Shown: piece after piece, positions 6,452 to 12,813 of the stretch | Layout: each line of letters opens with the position of its first letter | Numbering within the stretch: the first letter of the stretch is position 1 | Origin: DATLAN01 sp035527455 | GTDB lineage: Bacteria > Planctomycetota > Planctomycetia > Pirellulales > Thermoguttaceae | Direction: 5' to 3' | DNA: 15,970 nt | Assembly (NCBI GenBank): GCA_035527455.1 | Contig: DATLAN010000585.1 | Coordinates: forward strand, 1 to 15,970 | Notes under the pieces: model-generated | What the model was told of the DNA's origin: nothing | Databases searched by the model: none | What the model saw: only the letters and a program-made list of their open reading frames with translations | Translations under genes and position numbers: made by a program

Positions 6452-8563
6452 ATGGGACGTTCCGTTACTCTTGGCACCCGCCGAAGATTTCCCGTGCCCG
6501 ACGACCTGACCAAACTCCGCAACATCGGCATCATCGCCCACATCGACGCCGGAAAGACCACTCTGACCGAGCGGATGCTGTTCTATGGTGGTTTCAGCCA
6601 TCGCGTCGGCGAGGTGGACAAGGGGACCACCCACACCGACTCCGATCCCGAAGAGCAACAGCGGGGGATCACGATTCTCTCGGCCTGCGTGACCTTCCCG
6701 TGGAAGGACGTCACGATCAACCTGATCGACACGCCCGGCCACGTCGATTTCACGGCCGAGGTGGAGCGGAGTCTTCGGGTGCTCGACGGCGGGGTGGTCG
6801 TATTCAGCGCCCGCGAAGGCGTCGAGGCCCAAAGCGAAACCGTCTGGCACCAGGCCGACAAGTACCGCGTGCCGCGAATCGCCTTCATCAACAAGATGGA
6901 CCGGGAGGGGGCCGATTATTACGAAACGCTCGATGAGATTCGCCAGCGGTTGGCCGCCAATCCGCTGCCCGTGAACTTGCCCGTCGGGGCCGGCCCGCCG
7001 CATTTGGCGGATGCCTTTCGGGGAGTGATCGACCTGGTCCGGATGAAGATGCTCGTTTTTGCCGACATCAAGAAGGGCGGTCGGGTCGACGAGAGCGACG
7101 TTTCCGAGCAACTCCGCGAAGACGCCGAGATGTGGCGGGCGCAGATGCTCGAAGAGCTTTCGCACTTCGACGACGAACTGATCGCGCTGCTGCTGGACGA
7201 GGAGCCCGTTCCGGAGGCGTTGATTCACCGGGTGCTCCGCCAGGCCACGCTGCAAAACAAGATCACACCCGTGTTGTGCGGCTCGGCCTTGGACGGGATC
7301 GGGGTCCAGTTGGTGCTCGACGCGGTGGCCGCGTATCTGCCCAGCCCCGCCGATCTGCCGCCGGTCCAAGGCACCGATCCCGCGAAGAATACCCCGGCCA
7401 GCCGAAAACCCTCGGCCTCGGAGCCCTTCTGCGGGCTGGTCTTCAAGATCCAACCCGCCCGGCACGGCGATCTGCACTACGTCCGCGTCTACTCGGGCGA
7501 GCTGAAGGCCAACTCGCGAGTCTACAATCCCGCCAAGGACAAGAAGGAAAACATCCCGCAGCTTTGGCGAATCCAGTGCGACCGCCGCACGCAAGCCGAC
7601 CGCGTTTCGGCCGGCGATATCATCGGCGTGATCGGGCTGCGGCACTCGGTCACCGGCGACACGCTCTGCGATACGCGAGAGCCCATTCTGCTGGAATCGA
7701 TCACCTTCCCCGAAACGGTCATCTCGATGGCCATCGAGCCGGAAACCTCGCTGGAGCGGAAGAAACTGGCCGACGTGCTCGAGATGCTCAAACGCCAGGA
7801 TCCCACCTTCCTGGCCAAGGAAAGCGAAGAGACCGGCCAGACCCTGATCAGCGGAATGGGCGAACTGCACCTGGAAGTGATCAAGCACCGGTTGTTGCGG
7901 GATTTCAACCTCGACGTCAAGGTCCACAATCCGCGGGTGAGCTACCGCGAGACGGTCGCGAAACGCGTGGAAGTCACCGGCCATTGCCACCGCACCCTGG
8001 CCGGTCAGACGCTCTCCGCCGCGGTCACCATCCGCATGGAACCGTTCGATGAAGGGCCGAAGTCGGTCGTCGTGCAGGCCGATTGCGGCGATGCCTTGCC
8101 CGCGGAGTTCCTTTCCGCGGCGTTGGAGACCCTCGGCGAGCACGGCGAAGGCTCCGGCTCGCTGGGCTTCCCGTTGATGCACGTGCGGATGACGATCCTC
8201 GGCGGAAAAGTCCACGAAACCGAGTCCAACGACCTGGCCTTCCGCATCGCCGCCACCGACGCCTTCGAGCGGGGGCTGCGTGAAGGGGGCATCGTGCTCC
8301 TGGAACCGATCATGCGCCTGGAGGTCACCACGCCGGAGGACCATTACGGCGAGATCGTCAGCGATCTGCAACAGCGCCGTGCGATCATCACCCGCACCCA
8401 CGCCCGGGGCAAGAACACCGTGATCGAATCCCGGGCCCCGCTGGCCAGTCTCTTCGGCTACTCCAACGCGATGCGGAGCCTCACCCAAGGCCGGGCGACC
8501 TGCACCATGGAGCCCTCCTCCTACGGCCCCGCCCCGCCGGACGTGTTGGCCGGCTTCCTATAA
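6452..8563 (+). CDS. EF-G family translational GTPase
   Basis: This 703-aa protein has the full length and domain order of elongation factor G, which drives ribosomal translocation or recycling by GTP hydrolysis. The GTPase motifs are AHIDAGKT (29-36), RGIT (71-74), DTPGHVDF (93-100), NKMD (147-150) and GSAL near 275. Domain II contains HGDLHYVRVYSGELK. The domain III/IV junction reads SGMGELHLEVIKHRL and the start of domain IV SYRETV. Domain V follows (PIMRLEVTTPEDHYGEI). The ATG at 6452 fits the promoter just upstream; a GTG at 6494 would give a 689-aa form starting directly before the conserved DDLTKLRNIG. Neither has a clear Shine-Dalgarno. Segments such as EGVEAQSETVWHQADKYRVP recall the EF-G2 (mitochondrial GFM2-like) subgroup from memory, so it may be a paralogue rather than the housekeeping fusA. 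No ribosomal protein genes flank it. Confidence 0.93.
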   Translation: MGRSVTLGTRRRFPVPDDLTKLRNIGIIAHIDAGKTTLTERMLFYGGFSHRVGEVDKGTTHTDSDPEEQQRGITILSACVTFPWKDVTINLIDTPGHVDFTAEVERSLRVLDGGVVVFSAREGVEAQSETVWHQADKYRVPRIAFINKMDREGADYYETLDEIRQRLAANPLPVNLPVGAGPPHLADAFRGVIDLVRMKMLVFADIKKGGRVDESDVSEQLREDAEMWRAQMLEELSHFDDELIALLLDEEPVPEALIHRVLRQATLQNKITPVLCGSALDGIGVQLVLDAVAAYLPSPADLPPVQGTDPAKNTPASRKPSASEPFCGLVFKIQPARHGDLHYVRVYSGELKANSRVYNPAKDKKENIPQLWRIQCDRRTQADRVSAGDIIGVIGLRHSVTGDTLCDTREPILLESITFPETVISMAIEPETSLERKKLADVLEMLKRQDPTFLAKESEETGQTLISGMGELHLEVIKHRLLRDFNLDVKVHNPRVSYRETVAKRVEVTGHCHRTLAGQTLSAAVTIRMEPFDEGPKSVVVQADCGDALPAEFLSAALETLGEHGEGSGSLGFPLMHVRMTILGGKVHETESNDLAFRIAATDAFERGLREGGIVLLEPIMRLEVTTPEDHYGEIVSDLQQRRAIITRTHARGKNTVIESRAPLASLFGYSNAMRSLTQGRATCTMEPSSYGPAPPDVLAGFL

Positions 8564-8602
8564 AGCCGTGACCGTTGGCCGGCTTCCTATAAAGCCGCGA
8601 CC
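8545..8602 (+). repeat. 29-bp tandem duplication across the EF-G stop codon
   Basis: Units 8545-8573 and 8574-8602 match at 28 of 29 positions. The first unit contains the last codons and TAA stop (8561-8563) of the EF-G gene; the second repeats this, including the TAA, in the untranslated region. A hairpin with CGCGACC/GGTCGCG arms and a 3-nt loop (8596-8612) follows at once and could aid termination, though no T-run is present. Confidence 0.85.
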
Positions 8603-8705
8603 GTTGGTCGCGCCCGGTAGGCGCGTCGACATTACCCTTCTTACCGGGCCTGGGCCCACAGTCTCACCCATACTGCTTCACGTGCCGCGGAGCCGGGTTG
8701 TTCGG

Positions 8706-8966
8706 TCAAGAGCGATAGACATCCGCGCGATGCCGAATCCGCACCACGAGTACGACCAGCACTTTCTTCCGCACCTCGTAAATGATGCGATAGTCGCCCA
8801 CGCGAATCCGCCGAAGATTCTCTTTTCCTTCCAGCTTCTTGGATCCACGCGGAAATGGATCCTCGGCCAACCCATCGATCTTGCGGGCAACTCGGGTCTG
8901 CACCGGCCGAGGCAAAACCTCGAGATCCCGCACGGCAGAAGGCTTCAACCTGATCTCGTACGCCAT
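8706..8966 (-). CDS. RelE/ParE-superfamily toxin
   Basis: This 86-aa basic protein matches the RelE type of type II toxin. Known RelE toxins are ribosome-dependent mRNA interferases. Typical features are the N-terminal YEIRLKPSAVRDLEVLP, the central KKLEGKENLRRIRVGDYRIIY (residues 43-63) and the C-terminal RIRHRADVYR (76-85). Arg55, Arg60 and the final Arg/His/Tyr cluster are in the places where family members carry catalytic residues. The ATG lies 6 nt after the antitoxin stop, and an AGGGA near that stop can serve as ribosome binding site. It is convergent with the EF-G gene. Activity is inferred; ParE-like gyrase inhibition is a less likely alternative because the R-V-G-D-Y-R core is closer to RelE. 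Confidence 0.88.
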   Translation of the reverse strand: MAYEIRLKPSAVRDLEVLPRPVQTRVARKIDGLAEDPFPRGSKKLEGKENLRRIRVGDYRIIYEVRKKVLVVLVVRIRHRADVYRS

Positions 8967-8972
8967 GTTTCC

Positions 8973-9218
8973 CTACAACCCGAGATCCGCCTTGACCTTC
9001 TCCCAAGCCACGGATCCCGGTTCTCTCAGTGCCTTCTTCGCATCCTCGACGTCGATACGGTCTTCCAGCGCTTCCAGGAACTCCAGATCGTCCACGGGAA
9101 TCAGGGCCACGAACTTCTTCCCGCTTCGCGTAATCACCACGCGCTCTCCTTGGTAGGCCACCTTGGCGAGGGTATCGGACAGATGGGCTCGCATTTCACT
9201 GGTGGAAAGGCTTGTCAT
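8973..9218 (-). CDS. Phd/YefM-family antitoxin
   Basis: This 81-aa protein is the antitoxin of the adjacent RelE-like toxin. The N-terminal part (TSLSTSEMRAHLSDTLAKV, then GERVVITRSGKKFVALIPVD) is the DNA-binding Phd/YefM fold; the C-terminal half (LEFLEALEDRIDVEDAKKAL onward) is the toxin-binding tail, disordered until bound. The chosen ATG at 9218 has a GGAG Shine-Dalgarno 7 nt upstream; an in-frame ATG at 9254 is rejected because it lies at the likely transcription start. The antitoxin precedes the toxin in one operon, the usual order, and probably represses its own promoter through the TGTAC boxes upstream. Confidence 0.9.
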   Translation of the reverse strand: MTSLSTSEMRAHLSDTLAKVAYQGERVVITRSGKKFVALIPVDDLEFLEALEDRIDVEDAKKALREPGSVAWEKVKADLGL

Positions 9219-9252
9219 CGGGCAACTCCGTGCGGAATAAATGTTCGCCCAC

Positions 9253-9290
9253 AATGTACCTATTGTACATTATGTACCATCGCGCGTCAA
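9253..9290 (-). promoter_or_regulatory. Toxin-antitoxin promoter with overlapping TGTAC operator boxes
   Basis: On the minus strand TTGACG (complement of 9285-9290), a 17-nt spacer and TACAAT (complement of 9262-9267) form a near-consensus sigma-70 promoter. Three TGTAC cores at 9255-9259, 9264-9268 and 9273-9277 are spaced exactly 9 nt apart and cover the -10 region. AATGTAC/GTACATT (9253-9259 and 9265-9271) form an inverted repeat. TGTACA is the known core of YefM and Phd operators, which supports autoregulation. Confidence 0.75.
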
Positions 9291-9327
9291 GCGGAATACA
9301 CTCGGCCCGTTCGGCGCATCGCGATTA

Positions 9328-9356
9328 TTGTACTTCCACTTGTGAAACAGTATACT
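9328..9356 (+). promoter_or_regulatory. Promoter for the Gfo/Idh/MocA oxidoreductase
   Basis: TATACT (9351-9356) is a good -10 box, and TTGTAC (9328-9333) lies 17 nt upstream as a weak -35 box. The start of transcription would be near 9363, about 85 nt before the ATG. It is divergent from the toxin-antitoxin promoter about 40 bp away. Confidence 0.5.
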
Positions 9357-9446
9357 CTGTCAAGACTGCAGGGAAGCTCGGCAGCGGAGTCGACTCCCTT
9401 CAATTCGGGTTACCCGTTTGCGGTTGAGAAAAAAGGAGCGAAACCC

Positions 9447-10835
9447 ATGACACGCCATCGGTGGACACGACGTGAAGTACTTCGCACGGGCACGGCGGCG
9501 CTGGCCGCACCGTATCTGGTTCCCTCGCACGTTCTCGGGGCCGCCGGCCGGCCGGGAGCCAACGAGAAGGTGAACGTGGCGATCATCGGGCTCGGAGGCC
9601 GGGCGCGAGCCGTCGCCGGTACCGCCCTGCAAGTCCCCGAAATGCAGATCGTGGCCGTGTGCGACTGCTTCGCCCCGCTCTGCGACGCATTCGCCAGTTC
9701 CGTCGGCAAGGATCGCAGTTGGGCCACCTACACCGACTTCCGCCGGATGTACGACCAGGAGAAACTCGATGGCGTGATGATCGAGACCACCACCCACGCT
9801 CGGGCCTGGGTAGCGATCCAAGCCATGCAGGCCGGCATGGACGTCTACATCGAGAAGCCCATGGCCCTGACGATCGCCGAAGGCCGAACCATGGTTCAGG
9901 CCGCGCGGAAGTACAACCGCGTTACCCAGGTCGGCACCCAACAACGCTCGATGCCGATCAATAACTGGGCCAGCGACCTGGTCAAGAACGGCGCCTTGGG
10001 CAAGGTCCACACGGTGTTGGCCCCCAATTTCGTCGGCCCGGACAAGTGGACGGACCAGCCCGCCCAGCCGCTGCCGGCCGGTGGAAGCGACACCTGGTGG
10101 GACATCTGGACCAACCAGGCGGAATTCCGCCCGTATCATTCACAGCTCCACCGCGGCTGGGCACGGTGGTGGGCCTACGACGGCGGCGGACTGTGCTTCG
10201 GCGTCACCGGCTGGGGCACCCACTCCTACGACCAGATCCAACGCGCGTTGGGGACCGACGAAACCGGGCCCGTCGAGGTCACGCTCGAAGAACCGGTCCA
10301 GGTCATGAACACCGGCAAGTTCGAGCAAGGCCCGCAGGGAAACGACGACACGGGCGCCGAGTACCACCACATGGCCAGGCCGGTGATCGGTCCCCGGGCG
10401 AAAGTCCGGATGAAATTCGCCAACGGCACCGAACTGCGGCTCCACCTCGACGGCGATTGGGGACCGGGATTGGGGGCCGTGTTCGTCGGTGAAAAGGGAA
10501 AGCTGGAAATCAACCGGAACAAACTCGCCGGCAACCCGAAGGAACTCATCGACTCGCCGGACAATCCCGGCCCGAACCGCAAGCCGGAAACGCAGTATCA
10601 TATCGAGGACTGGATCCGCTGCATCAAGACGCGCGAACGTTGCACGGCGGATATCGAGTACGGGCAGCGCTCCACGACGCTCTGCTATCTGGTCAACATC
10701 GTCCGGGACGTCGGCCGCGTGGGCGAGAAGCTCGAGTGGGACCCGGACGCCGAGTGTTTCACCAACTGCGATGAAGGAAACCGGCTTCTTTCACGCCCGA
10801 GGCGCAAGGCTTACGAGCTGCCCGAGTTGACGTAG
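9447..10835 (+). CDS. Tat-exported Gfo/Idh/MocA-family oxidoreductase
   Basis: This 462-aa protein belongs to the NAD(P)-dependent Gfo/Idh/MocA family, which oxidises or rearranges sugars and polyols. Residues 1-33 are a twin-arginine signal (TRREVLRTGTAALAAPYLV, RR at 8-9), so a folded, cofactor-loaded enzyme is exported. The Rossmann fold starts at about 42 (KVNVAIIGLGGRARA, glycines 48-51) and includes DVYIEKPMAL (132-141), where Lys137 is the family's conserved lysine. The C-terminal substrate domain contains WWAYDGGGLCFGVTGWGTHSYDQ in two conserved pieces (Gly-Gly-Gly and the T-H-S-Y-D-Q end). The ATG has an AAGGAG Shine-Dalgarno 8 nt upstream. Planctomycetes hold many such paralogues; the substrate cannot be told from sequence. 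It stands alone, with no sugar-processing gene next to it. Confidence 0.92.
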   Translation: MTRHRWTRREVLRTGTAALAAPYLVPSHVLGAAGRPGANEKVNVAIIGLGGRARAVAGTALQVPEMQIVAVCDCFAPLCDAFASSVGKDRSWATYTDFRRMYDQEKLDGVMIETTTHARAWVAIQAMQAGMDVYIEKPMALTIAEGRTMVQAARKYNRVTQVGTQQRSMPINNWASDLVKNGALGKVHTVLAPNFVGPDKWTDQPAQPLPAGGSDTWWDIWTNQAEFRPYHSQLHRGWARWWAYDGGGLCFGVTGWGTHSYDQIQRALGTDETGPVEVTLEEPVQVMNTGKFEQGPQGNDDTGAEYHHMARPVIGPRAKVRMKFANGTELRLHLDGDWGPGLGAVFVGEKGKLEINRNKLAGNPKELIDSPDNPGPNRKPETQYHIEDWIRCIKTRERCTADIEYGQRSTTLCYLVNIVRDVGRVGEKLEWDPDAECFTNCDEGNRLLSRPRRKAYELPELT

Positions 10836-10846
10836 CGACGACGTTT

Positions 10847-11089
10847 TCAAGCCGTCGGGAGCCTCGCAGCCGACTGTTGGGTGGAAACCGCTGCACAATC
10901 AGCGGGATCCTGGCCGTTGTCAGGCTCATCATCCGCAAACCCGTCGTCATCGCTTCTTCCGCTACCTTCCTCACGATGCGCATAACGCGCCCCCGCAATC
11001 GTCATAACCGTCACGATCGTTATTAGTGTAAACACACCTAACCACTTGATCCGGAGAAAATCGCTCAATCCCGAGAAAACTGTTTGCAT
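10847..11089 (-). CDS. Possible small membrane protein, unrecognised
   Basis: An 80-codon frame encodes a short N-terminus, one hydrophobic segment (about residues 17-35, WLGVFTLITIVTVMTIAGA) and an acidic tail rich in Asp. I recognise no family. An AAGGA lies only 1 nt before the ATG, too close for a normal ribosome binding site. Its codons use A/T third bases more than neighbouring genes. It could be a real small gene of recent arrival or a chance frame in the 420-bp gap between the oxidoreductase and the pilin gene. Confidence 0.3.
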   Translation of the reverse strand: MQTVFSGLSDFLRIKWLGVFTLITIVTVMTIAGARYAHREEGSGRSDDDGFADDEPDNGQDPADCAAVSTQQSAARLPTA

Positions 11090-11139
11090 TTCCTTGCCGT
11101 CCCAATAACAATAAACCTATCAAGTTTATCTTTTCTTCG

Positions 11140-11195
11140 TCGCTTCGAGCAGTCACACGCAGTTAGGCGCCCCTGTCACGTCTTGCTCGAAGCGA
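11140..11195. promoter_or_regulatory. 12-bp inverted repeat upstream of the pilin gene
   Basis: TCGCTTCGAGCA (11140-11151) and its exact complement (11184-11195) are separated by 32 nt and lie 61 to 116 bp upstream of the pilin ATG. A second small hairpin, CCCTCG/CGAGGG, follows at about 11197-11212. I could not place a convincing promoter for the pilin gene. The repeat may be a regulator site or leader structure. Confidence 0.4.
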
Positions 11196-11255
11196 GCCCT
11201 CGGCCTCGAGGGTAATTCCACTTCCTTTCCTCTTTTCACCTATGGAGGCAGCGAG

Positions 11256-11588
11256 ATGTTGAGGCAACTTTGGAGAGATGACCGTGGTGCCATTCTCTCG
11301 GCAGAACTCGTCCTTTTGATGACCCTTCTGGTCATCGGTCTGGTGGCCGGCATCAAGGCCCTGAACGCCGCGGTGGCCGAGGAACTCGGCGACGTGGCGG
11401 CCGCGATCGGCAACCTGGACCAGTCGTACTACTACAGCGGAACCCGCTTCGCCGACGGTTCCAACGGCCCGTGCGCCAAGACGCAGGGTTCGGCCTACGC
11501 CGACGAGATGGATCAAGGCGACGTCCAGTCCGACAACGCCGTCGAGGTGTGCGGCCAGGACAATATCCCCGGCGAGCAGCGCTGGTAG
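11256..11588 (+). CDS. Flp-like type IVb pilin-family protein
   Basis: This 110-aa protein has a short charged N-terminus, then GAILSAELVLLMTLLVIGL (residues 11-29), a single hydrophobic helix preceded by Gly-Ala with a Glu at 17. This is the layout of Flp/TadE-type prepilins processed by a prepilin peptidase; cleavage after Ala12 would put Glu at +5. The rest is small and acidic, with two cysteines (73 and 99) that could form a disulfide outside the cell. A GGAGG Shine-Dalgarno lies 7 nt before the ATG, and a strong intrinsic terminator follows 40 bp after the stop, so it is a single-gene unit. No tad assembly genes are nearby; it would need a system encoded elsewhere. Structural pilin or pseudopilin are both possible. 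Confidence 0.8.
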   Translation: MLRQLWRDDRGAILSAELVLLMTLLVIGLVAGIKALNAAVAEELGDVAAAIGNLDQSYYYSGTRFADGSNGPCAKTQGSAYADEMDQGDVQSDNAVEVCGQDNIPGEQRW

Positions 11589-11628
11589 TCCAGGAGAGTC
11601 TTCATCTGAAGACGAGCAAACCTTCAAT

Positions 11629-11662
11629 CCCGGGGTCGCGATCTCGTGACCCCGGGGTTTTT
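11629..11662 (+). terminator. Rho-independent terminator of the pilin gene
   Basis: CCCGGGGTC (11629-11637) pairs with GACCCCGGG (11648-11656). The stem extends inward by three pairs plus one G-U to about 13 bp with an ATCT tetraloop, and TTTTT follows at 11658-11662. Confidence 0.92.
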
Positions 11663-11733
11663 CCCGCTCTTGCGACGGCTGGCGTTTCGGATAGAAGCGA
11701 TCGGACCGTTTGCCTTGGCCGAAGTTCACGGCA

Positions 11734-11862
11734 CCCGGTGGATCGATGATTGGCCACTACTGGCGGTTCCCCAATACCCTCCGACCGCGGATCCCGATCA
11801 GATCGGCGGACCAATCGGAAAAGTCTCTCCGTTGGCTGGTGGCCAATCAACGCTCCACCGGG
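11734..11862. repeat. Long inverted repeat, 24-bp arms, 81-nt centre
   Basis: Arms 11734-11757 and 11839-11862 pair at 22 of 24 positions. The centre has further self-complementarity, for example CCGATC-A-GATCGG. The hexamer TTCACG flanks the structure in direct orientation at 11725-11730 and 11867-11872. No credible reading frame lies inside. It could be a miniature mobile element, a structured RNA or a regulatory region between the convergent pilin and methyltransferase genes. Confidence 0.6.
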
Positions 11863-11914
11863 AATCTTCACGCCGGCTCGCGTGCCGCCGTGAATCACGG
11901 TAGTCTCGTCCCCG

Positions 11915-12619
11915 CTACCGCTTCTTCACCGTCATGCTGATCCCGTAACTCTCCATCATGATGAACGACGTGTCCAGGTCGGGATTCTTCGTGACGGCTT
12001 CGATGTAGCGCGGGTCGGGCATCGGGCGGTGCATGTCGTGGCCGAGGATCAGGCCGCCCGGCCGAACCCGCGGCAGCAGCTTCTCGAGGTAGTCGAGGTA
12101 GCCCTTCTTCTCGGCGTCGAGGAACACCACGTCGATCGGCTCCTCGTGCTGCTTGATCGTCTCGTGGGCGTCCCCTTCGATGATCGTGATCACGTCGTCC
12201 AGCCCGGCCTTCTCGAAATTGGCCCGGGCGATCTTGATCCTTTCGGGATCGATCTCGTGGGTGAAGACCTTCCCGCCGGCAGCTCGCGCGCCCATCGCCA
12301 GCCAGATAGTCGAGTAACCGCTGGAGGTGCCGATCTCGACGACGCGCTTCGCCCCGACCGCCTCGGTCAGTTGCCGCAACACGCGGCCTTCCCGGGTGGT
12401 CACGTTGAGATACCACTGGCCCTGGCTCATCTCGTCCAGCACGGCCAGCGCCCGCTTTTCCGCGTCGCTCTTGGGCACCGGCGGGCCGTCGAACTCGGGG
12501 GCCCCTCCATAGTCGAAGCCCCGACCGTCGGAACGGCCCCCGGAAGGCTGCGCCGACGCCGTGTCGGCAATCAGGGCTCCAAGGGCCAACGCGGCGACGA
12601 CAAGCATAACGTGTTTCAT
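11915..12619 (-). CDS. Class I SAM-dependent O-methyltransferase with signal peptide
   Basis: This 234-aa protein contains a methyltransferase-3/24 fold like YrrM and catechol O-methyltransferase. Motif I is KRVVEIGTSSGYSTIWLA (91-108), the acidic ribose-binding residue is in HEIDPERI (121-128), motif II is EGDAHETI (148-155), and the metal/substrate loop is FLDAEKKGYLDYL (166-178) with GHD (193-195). The first 23 residues (MKHVMLVVAALALGALIADTASA, read as a Sec signal) precede a Gly/Ser-rich linker, so export is predicted, which is odd for an enzyme needing S-adenosylmethionine. The ATG at 12619 has a GAGGAG Shine-Dalgarno 7 nt upstream; a frame extending to 12670 is rejected for that reason. 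Substrate unknown, probably a phenolic or catechol-like hydroxyl. Confidence 0.9.
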   Translation of the reverse strand: MKHVMLVVAALALGALIADTASAQPSGGRSDGRGFDYGGAPEFDGPPVPKSDAEKRALAVLDEMSQGQWYLNVTTREGRVLRQLTEAVGAKRVVEIGTSSGYSTIWLAMGARAAGGKVFTHEIDPERIKIARANFEKAGLDDVITIIEGDAHETIKQHEEPIDVVFLDAEKKGYLDYLEKLLPRVRPGGLILGHDMHRPMPDPRYIEAVTKNPDLDTSFIMMESYGISMTVKKR

Positions 12620-12678
12620 GGCACTACTCCTCTCGACTGAAGATTTGCGGGTCCAGGATAGCGACGACAACGGGCTTC

Positions 12679-12707
12679 ATGCTAACCCAGCGCGAATGGC
12701 AGTTCAA
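12679..12707 (-). promoter_or_regulatory. Possible promoter for the methyltransferase
   Basis: On the minus strand TTGAAC (complement of 12702-12707), 17 nt and TAGCAT (complement of 12679-12684) give four of six matches to each consensus box. It lies 60 bp upstream of the ATG at 12619 and 107 bp past the end of the ATPase gene. Confidence 0.4.
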
Positions 12708-12813
12708 CCCTTTGGGAAATACGTTTGGACGGCGACTCTCGACTGTTTCTGTTTCCCGGTGCCCGACAGGCTTGCCGAGCGCGTCAAGTCGCAAACCGGC
12801 CTCACGCAGGAGC

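Noticed and set aside
6356..8488. 710-codon minus-strand frame opposite EF-G
   Set aside because: It is the mirror of a full, motif-rich EF-G gene and has no domain of its own.
8568..9446. In-frame upstream extension of the oxidoreductase
   Set aside because: It overlaps the toxin-antitoxin pair on the other strand and both promoters. The ATG at 9447 has a strong Shine-Dalgarno and starts a Tat signal.
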